Below are positions 22,251 to 31,518 of a stretch of DNA of 64,000 nucleotides, in pieces. The stretch lies in assembly GCF_002209535.1 (NCBI RefSeq), contig NZ_NJIG01000011.1:62001-126000 (forward strand), in the 5' to 3' direction. The stretch comes from Achromobacter marplatensis (lineage in GTDB: Bacteria > Pseudomonadota > Gammaproteobacteria > Burkholderiales > Burkholderiaceae_B). The notes below the pieces were generated by a model. It had not been told where the DNA came from. It did not search any database and saw nothing but the letters and a program-made list of their open reading frames with translations. The stretch's first letter is position 1. The number at the start of each line of letters is the position of its first letter. Both the position numbers and the translations under genes were made by a program.

Positions 22251-24065
22251 TCAATCGGCGGGGGCGGTGGGGATGACGGGAGCGCTGTCCTGCTGGCGGG
22301 CCCACATGCCCGCATAGACGCCGCCCTGGGCCAGCAGCTGCGGATGGCGGCCGCGTTCGATGACGCGGCCGTCGGACAGCACGATGATCTCGTCCGCGTC
22401 CGCCACGGTGGACAGGCGATGGGCGATGATCAGCGTGCTGCGGCCCTGGCTGACTTCCCGCAGGTTCGCCTGGATTTCGCGTTCGGTGTGGGTGTCCAGC
22501 GCGCTGGTGGCCTCGTCGAACAGGAAGATGGCCGGGTTTTTCAGGATCGTGCGCGCAATGGCCACGCGTTGCTTTTCGCCGCCCGACAGCTTCAGGCCCC
22601 GTTCGCCCACCATGGTCTGGTAGCCGTCGGGCATGGTCATGATCAGGTCATGGATGTGCGCCAGCCGCGCGGCGGCCTCGATTTCGGCGTCGGTGGCGCC
22701 GGGCCGGCCGTAGCCGATGTTGTAGTGGATGGTGTCGTTGAACAGCACCGTGTCTTGCGGTACCACGCCGATCGCCGCCCGCAGGCTGGCTTGGGTGACG
22801 TCGCGCACGTCCTGGCCGTCGACGACGATGGCGCCGCTATCGGTGTCGTAGAAGCGGAACAGCAGGCGGGCGATCGTGGATTTTCCGGCGCCCGACGTGC
22901 CAACCACCGCCACGGTCTTGCCGGCGGGAATGGTGAAGCTGACGCCTTTCAGGATGGGGCGGCGTGCGTCATAGCCGAAATGCACGTCGCGGAATTCCAC
23001 CTGGCCGCCTGCGATCTGCAGGGGGCGGGCATCCGGGCGGTCGGCCACTTCGCGGTCCTGGCCCAGCAGTTCGAACATGCGCTCCATGTCGATGATCGCC
23101 TGCTTGATCTCGCGGTAAATGAAACCGAAGAAGCTGAGCGGCTGGTACAGCTGCAGCAGGTAAGTGTTGACCAGGACGAAGTCGCCCAGCGTGTAGCGGC
23201 CTTCGGCGATGCCGGTGGCGGCCATCCACATGACGAGCGTCAGGCCGACCGAGATGATGGCGGCCTGGCCCACGTTCAGGATCGACAGGCTGACCTGGCT
23301 GCGCACGGCGGCGCGTTCGTAGCGGGTCAGCGAGGCGTCATAGCGGCGCGCTTCGTGTTCTTCGTTGCCGAAGTACTTGACGGTTTCGTAGTTCAGCAGG
23401 CTTTCGATGGCCTTGGTGTTGGCCTCGGAGTCGGTCTCGTTCATCTGGCGCCGGAACTTGGCGCGCCACTCGGTGACGACAAGCGTATAGGCCATGTACA
23501 GGATCACCGTCGCGCCGGTGGCCAGCGCCAGCCAGACGTCGAACATCTTCCACAGCACGATGCAGACCAGGCCGATTTCAAAGAACGTCGGCAGGATGTT
23601 GAACAGCAGGAACGACAGCAGCGTCTGGATGCCCTTGGTGCCGCGTTCGATGGCGCGGGTCAGGCCGCCGGTCTGGCGCGACAGGTGGAAACGCAGCGCC
23701 AGGGCGTGCAGGTGCCGGAAGATCTGCAGGCCGACGGCGCGGATGGCGTGCTGGCCGACCCGGGCGAAGATGGCGTCGCGCAATTCCGAGAACAGCAGCG
23801 ACAGTACGCGGGCCGTGCCGTAAGCCAGGATCAGCCCCAGCGGCACCGTCACCGCGCCGGGCGCGCCTTTGCCCAGTTCGTCGATGGCGTGCTTGTAGAT
23901 CAGCGGCACATAGACGGTCGCCGTCTTGGCGGCGAACAGACAGAGCAGGGCGGCGACGACGCGCACTTTCAACCCCGTCATCCCGGGGGGCCACAGGTAG
24001 GGGAAAAGGGTGCGCAGGGTGGAAAAACCGCCCCGATTCTTGGGGGGCGCGTCAGAGGGATTCAT
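22251..24065 (-). CDS. ABC half-transporter, Atm1/HMT1-like (membrane plus ATPase)
   Basis: 604 aa. Six membrane helices in the first half (PGMTGLKVRVVAALLCLFAA onward), then a complete nucleotide-binding domain: Walker A GTSGAGKST, signature LSGGEKQRVAIA, Walker B IFLFDEATSALD and switch His in IAHRLS. The transmembrane part (KTATVYVPLIYKHAIDELG) resembles the Atm1/ABCB7 and heavy-metal-tolerance exporters, which move glutathione-linked iron-sulfur or metal compounds. The chosen start (MNPSDAPPK) avoids a Pro-rich upstream extension; the ribosome-binding site is weak. Works as a homodimer. Confidence 0.87.
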   Translation of the reverse strand: MNPSDAPPKNRGGFSTLRTLFPYLWPPGMTGLKVRVVAALLCLFAAKTATVYVPLIYKHAIDELGKGAPGAVTVPLGLILAYGTARVLSLLFSELRDAIFARVGQHAIRAVGLQIFRHLHALALRFHLSRQTGGLTRAIERGTKGIQTLLSFLLFNILPTFFEIGLVCIVLWKMFDVWLALATGATVILYMAYTLVVTEWRAKFRRQMNETDSEANTKAIESLLNYETVKYFGNEEHEARRYDASLTRYERAAVRSQVSLSILNVGQAAIISVGLTLVMWMAATGIAEGRYTLGDFVLVNTYLLQLYQPLSFFGFIYREIKQAIIDMERMFELLGQDREVADRPDARPLQIAGGQVEFRDVHFGYDARRPILKGVSFTIPAGKTVAVVGTSGAGKSTIARLLFRFYDTDSGAIVVDGQDVRDVTQASLRAAIGVVPQDTVLFNDTIHYNIGYGRPGATDAEIEAAARLAHIHDLIMTMPDGYQTMVGERGLKLSGGEKQRVAIARTILKNPAIFLFDEATSALDTHTEREIQANLREVSQGRSTLIIAHRLSTVADADEIIVLSDGRVIERGRHPQLLAQGGVYAGMWARQQDSAPVIPTAPAD

Positions 24066-24340
24066 GGCTGGGCAAGGGGGCGGATGCGGGGGGCGGCCAG
24101 GGGGGCGCAGGGGCGTGTAACGGCCATTATCGGACACGGGCGCTATTATTTGGCTGATAACCCCTGGTATCTACGGACCATTACTGGGGGATGTTGATCC
24201 GGTATCGCGACGCGGGCGCAGCTCGGCAAGCCCGCTCTTTTGTCTCTTCAATCCTGGGGTAAGCCGGGCTGTGCCCAGGATTGCGCGACCTGGCGCGTAT
24301 TCGCCGTGCGGGTGTCGCGGTGCAAGCTTCGGAGGGTCTT

Positions 24341-25168
24341 ATGGCGAAAGTACCCGCAGTGAAATTGAACGACGGCAACAAGATCCCGCAACTGGGGTTG
24401 GGTGTCTGGCAGGTGCCGGACGAGCAAGCCTCCTCCAGCGTGAAGGAGGCGCTGGCGGCCGGTTACCGCTCGGTGGACACCGCGGCCATCTATGGCAACG
24501 AGGCGGGCGTGGGCGCCGGGTTGCGCGCGGCCGGCGTGGCGCGCAAGGACCTGTTCGTGACCACCAAGCTCTGGAACGACCGGCACGGCTATGACGACGC
24601 GCACAAGGCGATGGACGAAAGCCTGGAAAAGCTGGGCCTGGCGTATGTGGACCTCTATCTGATCCATTGGCCCGTGGCGGGCAGCGCGAAGTTTCTGGAC
24701 GCCTGGCGCGCCATGGTCGAGATGAAGGAAGACGGTCGCGCCCGTTCGATCGGCGTGTCCAATTTCACGCAGGCCAATCTTGAGCGGCTGATGGAGTCGT
24801 CCAAAGTGGTGCCGGCGGTGAACCAGATCGAGCTGCATCCCGGGTTCGCCCAGCGTGAACTGCGCGCCTTCCATGCCAAGCACGGGATCGCGACCGAGTC
24901 CTGGAGCCCCTTGGCCCAAGGCGGCATCACCAAGGAAAAGGTCATCCTGGAGCTGGCGAAGAAGCACGGCAAATCGCCCGCGCAGGTGACGCTGCGGTGG
25001 CATTTGCAGAGTGACCTGATCGTGATCCCGAAATCGGTCACGCCCGCCCGCATCCGCGAGAACATCGACGTTTTCGATTTTGAACTGTCGGGCGACGAGA
25101 TGGCGGCGATCGACGGCATCAAGGAAGGCGCCCGCCTGGGGCCGGACCCCGAGCGTTTCGGCAAGTAA
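24341..25168 (+). CDS. Aldo/keto reductase (2,5-diketo-D-gluconate reductase-like)
   Basis: 275 aa (beta/alpha)8 NADPH-dependent reductase. The catalytic tetrad is intact: Asp46, Tyr51 (SVDTAAIYGNE), Lys76 (TTKLWND) and His109 (LIHWP). The C-terminal cofactor loop IVIPKSVTPARIRENI is typical of the AKR5/DkgA group. Reduces small aldehydes and keto compounds. The start follows GGAGGG by seven bases. Confidence 0.9.
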   Translation: MAKVPAVKLNDGNKIPQLGLGVWQVPDEQASSSVKEALAAGYRSVDTAAIYGNEAGVGAGLRAAGVARKDLFVTTKLWNDRHGYDDAHKAMDESLEKLGLAYVDLYLIHWPVAGSAKFLDAWRAMVEMKEDGRARSIGVSNFTQANLERLMESSKVVPAVNQIELHPGFAQRELRAFHAKHGIATESWSPLAQGGITKEKVILELAKKHGKSPAQVTLRWHLQSDLIVIPKSVTPARIRENIDVFDFELSGDEMAAIDGIKEGARLGPDPERFGK

Positions 25169-25261
25169 GGCTGGCCAGCGCGGCCGTCGGCGGGGCAGGG
25201 GGTAGCGGGCCCCCGATGGGGAGGCGGGACCCCAATCCCCCGTGGCGGTACTTTTTGCGGG

Positions 25262-25462
25262 CTAGTGCTTCAGCGGGAAACACCAGTAGCGCACGATGAC
25301 CACGAGCAGGATGGTCAGCGTGATCCAGGACGCCCAGTGCCAGGCGCCGGTGCCGAGCAGGGCGGCCAGCAGGCCGAACACGCTCAGCGCGCCCAGCAGG
25401 ATCGGCACGCCCCACACGAACATGAAACCGCAGCCCCCTTTGCTGCTTTGACGGGCGGTCAT
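25262..25462 (-). CDS. Small membrane protein, 66 aa, coupled to the PepSY gene
   Basis: Two membrane helices (MFVWGVPILLGALSVFGLLA and WITLTILLVVIVRYW) after a short charged N-terminus. Its ATG overlaps the stop of the upstream PepSY gene by four bases (ATGA), so it is translated with it. Small proteins of this kind often sit next to PepSY-TM genes in iron-uptake settings; function unknown. Confidence 0.72.
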   Translation of the reverse strand: MTARQSSKGGCGFMFVWGVPILLGALSVFGLLAALLGTGAWHWASWITLTILLVVIVRYWCFPLKH

Positions 25463-26634
25463 GCGGGTGTCCTTTGCGGGGCGGCGGCGGCCTGATGCTT
25501 TTTCACGAGTTCGTTGATGCGTGCTTCGGTGGCGCGGCGGCGCGCCAGCCACAGGTAGAGGCCGCTGACCAGGACCACGATGGTGATCAGGTCCAGCAGC
25601 GCCCAGATGATCTTCAGGGGCAGGCCGGCGTAATCGCCGAAATGCAGCGGGCGGGACACTTCCAGCGCGGTCAGGTACCAGGGCATCTTGGCCACGGTCG
25701 TCAGCGCCCCGGTCTTGCCGTCCACCAGCACCGGGGTGTTCAGCTTGGAGGTCAGCGGCGTATCGCCGCGCATCCAGGCGATGTAATGGTGCGGGCTGCC
25801 GAAAGCGTTGCCGGGGAAGGCGATGAACGACACTTCGTTGCCCGGCAGCGCTTTTTTCGCGGTGTCGGCGGCCAGTTGGGCCGACGCCAGTTCGCTGGGT
25901 ACCGACTGGCCTTTATAGGGTTCCAGGATGCGGACCAGCTCGGTCGATTGCCACAGGCGGAACAGTGGGGTCGACAATTCGTTGATGACACCCGTCACGC
26001 CCACCACGAACGCCCAGACCAGCGTGACGATGCCCAGCAGGTTGTGCAGGTCCAGCCATTTCAGGCGGGTGGAGCGCGCGGCGCGCACCGTGCCGAACTC
26101 CAGCTTCTTCATGAAGGGGCCGTAGAGCACGACGCCGGACACGATGGCCACGCAGAACAGCAGGCCCATGAAGCCCAGGAACAGTTCGCCGGGTAGCCCC
26201 GCGAACAGGTCCACGTGCAGCGCCAGCATGATGCCCATGAAAGAGAACTTGTCCTCGGCATAGGGCGGGCCGTCCAGCAGCACGTCGCCCGTGCGGCCGT
26301 CCATGCGCACCGCGTGCCCGGAGGCCTGGCCGTCGCCCGGCTTCTTGGCCATCCCCACCCAGACCTGGGGTTCGTCGGGATCGAAGAACAGGTAGTCGAT
26401 CACTTCGCCCGGGTACATGGACTTGGCGCTTGCTACGAGCTTGTCCAGGTTGGCGGGGGGCGTGTTGGCCGGTACATCCGACAGGGGCTTGGCATCATCG
26501 AGCCAGTGTTCGATTTCGTGGTGGAACACCAGCGGCAAACCGGTAAGACAGATGATGAGCAGGAAGATGGTGCAGACGAGGCTGGTCCACTTGTGGATCC
26601 AGTACCAGGTCTTGATGGTGGAGGCGGCTGTCAT
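25459..26634 (-). CDS. PepSY-associated membrane protein (iron-regulated type)
   Basis: 391 aa with four membrane helices: TSLVCTIFLLIICLTGLPLV near the start, GFMGLLFCVAIVSGVVLYG, LGIVTLVWAFVVGVTGVI and IIWALLDLITIVVLVSGLYL. Conserved His in LHVDLFAGLPG, LDLHNLLG and RPLHFGDYAG fit a heme-binding, ferric-reductase-like family; PepSY-TM proteins are often found beside siderophore receptors and reduce or release iron. A Fur-like site lies upstream. No receptor gene is adjacent here. Confidence 0.83.
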   Translation of the reverse strand: MTAASTIKTWYWIHKWTSLVCTIFLLIICLTGLPLVFHHEIEHWLDDAKPLSDVPANTPPANLDKLVASAKSMYPGEVIDYLFFDPDEPQVWVGMAKKPGDGQASGHAVRMDGRTGDVLLDGPPYAEDKFSFMGIMLALHVDLFAGLPGELFLGFMGLLFCVAIVSGVVLYGPFMKKLEFGTVRAARSTRLKWLDLHNLLGIVTLVWAFVVGVTGVINELSTPLFRLWQSTELVRILEPYKGQSVPSELASAQLAADTAKKALPGNEVSFIAFPGNAFGSPHHYIAWMRGDTPLTSKLNTPVLVDGKTGALTTVAKMPWYLTALEVSRPLHFGDYAGLPLKIIWALLDLITIVVLVSGLYLWLARRRATEARINELVKKHQAAAAPQRTPA

Positions 26635-26701
26635 GGCGACGGCAGGAGGCGGCCTGCGCGGCCCCCTTTAAGGTATCAGTTGGGAAAGTCGGAACATTAT
26701 C

Positions 26702-26722
26702 ACGAATAATAGCGATTCTCGT
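26702..26722 (-). promoter_or_regulatory. Fur-box-like site upstream of the PepSY gene
   Basis: On the minus strand the site reads ACGAGAATCGC then TATTATTCGT. The outer ACGA and TCGT are complementary and the inner part keeps the GAGAAT/ATTATTC pattern of beta- and gammaproteobacterial Fur sites. It is 68 bases before the PepSY start codon. An imperfect match, so moderate confidence only. Confidence 0.45.
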
Positions 26723-26878
26723 AACGCAATATTTTGACCCCGTAGCCATGGGGGGCGCAACAGTGTCCGACCAGAAACCGGGTTAAAAAGAGGGGTCAGG
26801 TTTCAACAGGCAAGAACAGCCACAGTCGGGTGATGGGGACGGATCCATTCGCCCGCAACCGGTGGCTGCCGGATCATC

Positions 26879-27592
26879 ATGGAGCAGCGATTTCTGAAAA
26901 TCCCACGCAATGAACGCGGCCGCGATTTTGCGGTGGGCGACGTGCATGGGCATTTTTCCCGTCTACAGGAAAGCCTGAACCGCCTGGGTTTCGACCCAGC
27001 GCGCGACCGGCTGTTTTCCGTGGGCGATCTTGTGGACCGGGGGCCGGAAAACGAGGCCGCTCTGGAGTGGCTGGCCCAGCCCTGGTTCCATGCGGTCCAG
27101 GGCAACCACGAGGACTACGCGATCCGCCACGTACGCACCGGGGAGGTAGACGTCATGAACTGGCGCGGCTACGGCGGCGGCTGGTTCCTGGACCTGCCGC
27201 CCGACCGGCAAAAAGTCTTTGCCGAAGCCTTCGCGCAACTGCCCATCGCCATTGAGGTCGAGACGGCCGACGGCGCGGTCGGCTTGCTGCATGCGGATTG
27301 CCCGGTGCTGTTCTGGCCGCGGCTGGAATCCGCGCTGCAAGACCGCTATAAGCGCACCAGCGCGGCTTGCCAATGGTCGCGGGAACGGCTGCGCCAAATG
27401 GACAGGACGGTCATCAAGGGCGTGCGGGCGGTGGTCGCGGGGCATACGCCAGTGGCGGCGCCGCTGTTGCTGGGCAACGTCTATCACATCGACACCGAGG
27501 GCTGGCGGGAGGGCTATTTCACGTTCCTGGACCTGGAGTCGCTGCTGGCCTGGCCACATGAGGTGGTGACCGAGCTGGCGACCGAGGAATAG
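26879..27592 (+). CDS. PPP-family metallophosphoesterase (PrpA/ApaH-like)
   Basis: 237 aa. The three metal/catalytic blocks are complete: GDVHGH (20-25), GDLVDRG (49-55) and GNHE (75-78), and VVAGHTPV supplies the last His. Members are manganese-dependent Ser/Thr phosphatases or dinucleotide polyphosphatases; the length fits the PrpA/PrpB group rather than ApaH (about 280). The start is the first ATG after the intergenic region, with only a weak ribosome-binding site. Confidence 0.88.
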   Translation: MEQRFLKIPRNERGRDFAVGDVHGHFSRLQESLNRLGFDPARDRLFSVGDLVDRGPENEAALEWLAQPWFHAVQGNHEDYAIRHVRTGEVDVMNWRGYGGGWFLDLPPDRQKVFAEAFAQLPIAIEVETADGAVGLLHADCPVLFWPRLESALQDRYKRTSAACQWSRERLRQMDRTVIKGVRAVVAGHTPVAAPLLLGNVYHIDTEGWREGYFTFLDLESLLAWPHEVVTELATEE

Positions 27593-27628
27593 GTCCGCCG
27601 GGTCGCAAAATCGATACGCGGAAATAGC

Positions 27629-27652
27629 AAAGGGCGCCTTGCAGGCGCCCTT
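27629..27652. terminator. Bidirectional intrinsic terminator
   Basis: AAGGGCGCCT and AGGCGCCCTT form a ten-base-pair stem with a short loop between the convergent phosphatase and mrcA genes. The T tail is short. Confidence 0.65.
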
Positions 27653-27673
27653 CGTGTCTGTGGACAGCCGGGA

Positions 27674-30310
27674 TCAGAGGGGCCGGGCCATCACGGGGGC
27701 GGAGGTGGTGACCGCGCTGGCGCTGACACCGCTGCTGTCCAGATTGGAGGCAGGCGAACTTGCGGCAGGCAATCCTGCGGCAGGTGCCCCCGCGACGGGC
27801 GAACCCGTCGCGGGGGCATTGTCCGCGCGGGGCGCCGGGATCGGCATCAACGGGGCCTGGACGGCGCTGGTCGGGTTAGACGGCGCCAAGGCCGCGCCGG
27901 GGGTCGGCAGCGGCTTGACCGAGGTATCCACCCCGTCGGTGGAGCGGTTGTTGTTCAGGAAGTCGGTCAGGGCATCGCCCGAGGACAAGTCCAGCGAGGC
28001 CACGGCCTGGCCCGGCGGGAATTCCGAGAAGTAGTATTCGCCGTTTTCCACCAGCAGGCCGTCCGGACGCGGCGCCGGCTTGGCGTCCGGCACGCCCTTG
28101 AGCACGGGCTGCATGTAGTCCAGCCAGGTCGACAGGGCCAGGCCGCTGCCGAACTCGTTCGTGCCCAGCGACTTGGGCTGGTCAAAGCCCATCCACACCG
28201 TGGTCGCCAGCGCGGGCGTGAAGCCCGAGAACCAGACGTCCACGGCTTCGTTGGTAGTGCCGGTCTTGCCGCCGACGTCGTTGCGCTTGAGGACCTGATG
28301 CGCGCGCGCCGCGGTGCCGCTGGTAGCGACGCCGCGCAGGATGTCGTCCATGACCCAGGCGGTGCGCGGGTCGATCGCGCGCGCTGCTTCGTCGCCGGCC
28401 TTGACGGGCTGCGCCTGCATCAGCACTTTGCCGGAACGGTCGGTCACGTGGTCGACCAGATAGGGCGTGACGCGATAGCCGCCATTGGCGAAGACGCTGT
28501 AGCCGTTGACCACCTGCAAGGGTGTGGCGCCGCCCGCGCCGAGTGCCAGCGGCAGCACCGCCGGCCAGCGGGACTTGTCGAAGCCGAAGCGGGTCAGGTA
28601 GTCCTGCGCATACTGCGGCGAGATGGCCTGCAGGATGCGGATCGACACCATGTTCTTGGAGCGGTACAGGCCCTGGCGCAGGGTCAGCATGGGCTCGTAC
28701 TTGTTGCCGTCGTTCTTGGGCTGCCAATCCTTCGAGCCCGTCTGGGCCGCCGTCAGCATGAAGGGCTGGTCCGAGATCTGGGTGGCGGGCGTGAAGCCGC
28801 GCTCAAGCGCCGCGGCGTAGACGAAGGGCTTGATGTTCGAACCAGGCTGGCGCCAGGCCTGGGTCACCCGGTTGAAGGTGCCGCGGTTGTAGTCGAAGCC
28901 GCCGATCATGGCGCGGATGGCGCCGTCTTCGGGCGTCATGGACACCAGCGCGGCTTGCAGCGCCGGCATGTTGATGATTTCCCAGCTGTCCGTGTCCTTG
29001 TCGCCAGTCTTGTGGATGTAGACAACAGAACCGCGGCGGATACGCTGGCTGTCGCTCGCCTTCGGGTTCAGGGCGCGAGCGACGACGGCCAGCGCCTTCT
29101 TGTCCGAGATGGTGATGAGGTCGCGTCCGCTGCGCGCCAGCTTCACTTCCGTAGGGCTGGCCGACAGCACGACGGCGGCCAGCAGGTCTTCGCTGTCGGG
29201 CGCCTTGTCCTGCACGCCATCCAGGACTTCGTCCAACGCTTGCGGATCGTTCTCGACGCCGTCGGGCAGGTCGAGCTGGTCTTCCGGGCCGGGATAGACG
29301 GCGCGGCGCGTGTAGTCCAGCACGCCGTTGCGCACGGCGCGGTAGGCGGCTTTCTGGGCCTTGGAATCGATCGTCGTGTAGACGTCGATGCCCTTGGAGT
29401 AGGTCTCTTCCTGGAACACGCCGTACATCAGCTGGCGCGCCAGTTCGGCCGGATAGTCGCCATGCACGGCGAAGCCGCGCGCGCTGGTGCCGTCCGCGCC
29501 GCGGATCGTCAGGTGCTGCTTCAAGGCTTCATCGGCCTGCTCGGGCGTCAGGTAGCCCAGCGTCTTCATGCGGCCCAGCACGTAGTGCTGGCGGATTTCC
29601 GCGCGCGGGAAATTGGTGATGGGGTTGAAGCGCGACGGGGCCTTGGGGATGCCGGCCAGCATGGCGGCTTCGGCCGGCGTCACTTCCGACAGCGGCTTGC
29701 CCAGGTAGGTGCGCGACGCAGCGGCGAAACCGTAGGCGCGGTGGCCCAGGTAGATCTGGTTCATGTAGAGCTCAAGGATCTGGTCCTTGGTGAGCTCGTT
29801 CTCGATCTTGAAGGTCAGCAGCAGTTCGTAGAACTTGCGCGAGTAGGTCTTTTCCGACGACAGGTAGAAGTTGCGCGCCACCTGCATGGTGATCGTGCTG
29901 CCGCCCTGCGACTTCGAGCCCTTGACGACGTTGGTCAGCACGGCGCGCGCCACGCCCATCCAGTCGACGCCGCCGTGGCTGTAGAAGCGGTCGTCCTCGG
30001 CCGCCAGCACCGCCTGGCGCATCACGGGCGGGATCTCGTCAAAGCGCAGCACGTTGCGGTGCTCTTCGCCGTATTCGCCGATCAGCACCTTGTCGGCCGT
30101 ATAGATGCGCAGCGGCACCCGCGGACGGTAGTCCGTCATGGCATGCAGGTCGGGCAGGCTGGGCCAGGCCAGCGCCAGGGCCAGCCCCAACAGGACGGCT
30201 CCGCACACGCCGGCGCCGGCCACGGCGATGCCCGCTTTGACCAGGAGTCGTTTCCAGGGAAGGCCCGATTTGCCGCCCGGGTTGGCGGAGGATTGCTGGG
30301 GGGTGCTCAT
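27674..30310 (-). CDS. mrcA: Penicillin-binding protein 1A, bifunctional transglycosylase/transpeptidase
   Basis: 878 aa, inner-membrane anchored (helix about 22-50). The GT51 glycosyltransferase has its catalytic Glu105 in AAEDDRFYSHGGVDW. The transpeptidase has Ser491 (QPGSNIKPF), SKN at 551-553 and KTGT at 682-685. It polymerises and cross-links peptidoglycan in the periplasm. The last 70 or so residues are an Ala/Pro/Gly/Ser-rich tail (SPVAGAPAAGLPAASSPAS) that looks disordered; its coding DNA holds a 15-bp perfect hairpin. Start ATG at MSTPQQSS, consistent with family length. Confidence 0.95.
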   Translation of the reverse strand: MSTPQQSSANPGGKSGLPWKRLLVKAGIAVAGAGVCGAVLLGLALALAWPSLPDLHAMTDYRPRVPLRIYTADKVLIGEYGEEHRNVLRFDEIPPVMRQAVLAAEDDRFYSHGGVDWMGVARAVLTNVVKGSKSQGGSTITMQVARNFYLSSEKTYSRKFYELLLTFKIENELTKDQILELYMNQIYLGHRAYGFAAASRTYLGKPLSEVTPAEAAMLAGIPKAPSRFNPITNFPRAEIRQHYVLGRMKTLGYLTPEQADEALKQHLTIRGADGTSARGFAVHGDYPAELARQLMYGVFQEETYSKGIDVYTTIDSKAQKAAYRAVRNGVLDYTRRAVYPGPEDQLDLPDGVENDPQALDEVLDGVQDKAPDSEDLLAAVVLSASPTEVKLARSGRDLITISDKKALAVVARALNPKASDSQRIRRGSVVYIHKTGDKDTDSWEIINMPALQAALVSMTPEDGAIRAMIGGFDYNRGTFNRVTQAWRQPGSNIKPFVYAAALERGFTPATQISDQPFMLTAAQTGSKDWQPKNDGNKYEPMLTLRQGLYRSKNMVSIRILQAISPQYAQDYLTRFGFDKSRWPAVLPLALGAGGATPLQVVNGYSVFANGGYRVTPYLVDHVTDRSGKVLMQAQPVKAGDEAARAIDPRTAWVMDDILRGVATSGTAARAHQVLKRNDVGGKTGTTNEAVDVWFSGFTPALATTVWMGFDQPKSLGTNEFGSGLALSTWLDYMQPVLKGVPDAKPAPRPDGLLVENGEYYFSEFPPGQAVASLDLSSGDALTDFLNNNRSTDGVDTSVKPLPTPGAALAPSNPTSAVQAPLMPIPAPRADNAPATGSPVAGAPAAGLPAASSPASNLDSSGVSASAVTTSAPVMARPL
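27785..27818. repeat. Perfect 15-bp inverted repeat with four-base loop inside mrcA
   Basis: TGCCCCCGCGACGGG and its exact complement CCCGTCGCGGGGGCA flank CGAA. In the mrcA mRNA (minus strand) this is a 15-pair, mostly G-C hairpin closed by a UUCG tetraloop, in the codons for the Ala/Pro-rich tail (PATGSPVAGA). It is one of the strongest RNA folds in the window and is not at a gene end. Confidence 0.85.
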
Positions 30311-30535
30311 TGCAGGCGATTCTAGGGCAGAACGCTATAGACCGGCCATGGCGCAATAAGGTTTCAGTAACCAAACTTGCCGGGGCGCGGTGGGGGGCGT
30401 GTGCCACGTAAATATAGGGACGGGGTCTAGCATACGCGGGGCGCGGCTTTCGCGCGTGTGCGCACAGGAATGCGCTGTGAAATGTATTGCGCGCCGTGAC
30501 AAACAGCAAGGCCGGTTGCACGCTTTTGTCGGAAT

Positions 30536-31354
30536 TCAGCGTCGGTTCAGCGCGTCGGCGTCCTGCAGGTAGCGCTGGGGCGGCGCGCCCAGCGCCCGAT
30601 GGAACATGGCACTGAACGCGCTGGGGCTGCGGTAGCCCAGGTCGGCCGCGATGCGCGCGACGGGCACGCCCAGCGACAGCCGGCACACCGCGTCCGCCAG
30701 GCGCACCTGCTGCACCCACTGCCGGTAATTCAGGCCCAGTTCGGCCTGGAACAGCCGGATCAGGGTGCGGGCGCTGGCGCCGACTTCGCTGCCCCAGTCT
30801 TCGATGCCGCGCTGCAGCCCCGGCTGGTCCAGGATGGCCATGCAGATGGTCTGCAGGCGGCGGTCGCGCGGCCACGGGATCTGGATGGGCACCACGCGAG
30901 CGGCGGCCAGTTCGGACAGGATCAGCGCGGCGACCTGTTCTTCGCGGCCGCCCAGCGGGTAATCGACGGGCGCCGCCGTCAGCGCCAGGATCAGTTCGCG
31001 CAGCAGCCCGCTGACCTCGACCACCTGGCATTGCCGCCAATACCCCGCCGCGGCCTCGGCCTGGATGTAGAGCGATCGCATGGATACCGCGCCCACCATG
31101 TCCACGCCGTGCGGCACGCCGGCCGGCACCCATAGCGCGCGCAGCGGCGGCAGCGCCCAGAAGCCGCTGGGCGTGGTGACGCGCATCACGCCTTCGACCG
31201 CGTAGATCAGTTGGGCGCGGGGGTGGGAGTGGGCGCCGGTCTGCGCGCCGGCCGGGAATTCCTTGGCCATGGCCGTCACCGCGCGGGGCAGGTGCTGATA
31301 GTCCTGGGCGTTGATGCTGCGGGCGGGGTCGGGCAAGGGCAGGCGAGCGGGCAT
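30536..31354 (-). CDS. AraC-family transcriptional regulator with cupin sensor domain
   Basis: 272 aa. An N-terminal cupin (PAGAQTGAHSHPRAQLIYAVEG) probably binds a small effector, and the C-terminal double helix-turn-helix is clear: ASARTLIRLFQAELGLNYRQ and VARIAADLGYRSPSAFSAMF. The start MPARLPLPD is preceded by GGAAG; an in-frame extension to 31417 is less likely. Divergent from an Fsr-type MFS pump (164 bases apart), which it probably regulates. Confidence 0.9.
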   Translation of the reverse strand: MPARLPLPDPARSINAQDYQHLPRAVTAMAKEFPAGAQTGAHSHPRAQLIYAVEGVMRVTTPSGFWALPPLRALWVPAGVPHGVDMVGAVSMRSLYIQAEAAAGYWRQCQVVEVSGLLRELILALTAAPVDYPLGGREEQVAALILSELAAARVVPIQIPWPRDRRLQTICMAILDQPGLQRGIEDWGSEVGASARTLIRLFQAELGLNYRQWVQQVRLADAVCRLSLGVPVARIAADLGYRSPSAFSAMFHRALGAPPQRYLQDADALNRR

Positions 31355-31518
31355 GAGTGTCACTTCCGACAAAAGGATGAGGCGGTCCGTGAAAGCGCCG
31401 TAGCCGTATTTTGTCACTTAAGCGACGAAAATTGGCAGATCTTAGTCGCGCCGGATTCCTACACTGTCCTCTGGTCCCGGCATGGCGCCGGGTGGTCCTG
31501 CCCCTTTGCATGCGCACC

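Noticed and set aside
21852..24197. Open frame of 781 codons antisense to the Atm1-like exporter
   Set aside because: Codon-phase shadow of a real gene in GC-rich DNA; the translation is His/Gly/Gln/Arg-rich without domains, and the exporter on the other strand has complete motifs.
24212..24240. Terminator-like GCGGGC/GCCCGC stem with TCTTTTG before the aldo/keto reductase
   Set aside because: Six-base stem with a 12-base loop and interrupted T run; too weak to call, and no supported leader peptide precedes it.
28298..30325. Open frame of 675 codons antisense to mrcA
   Set aside because: Same shadow effect; no ribosome-binding site or recognisable fold, and mrcA is unambiguous.
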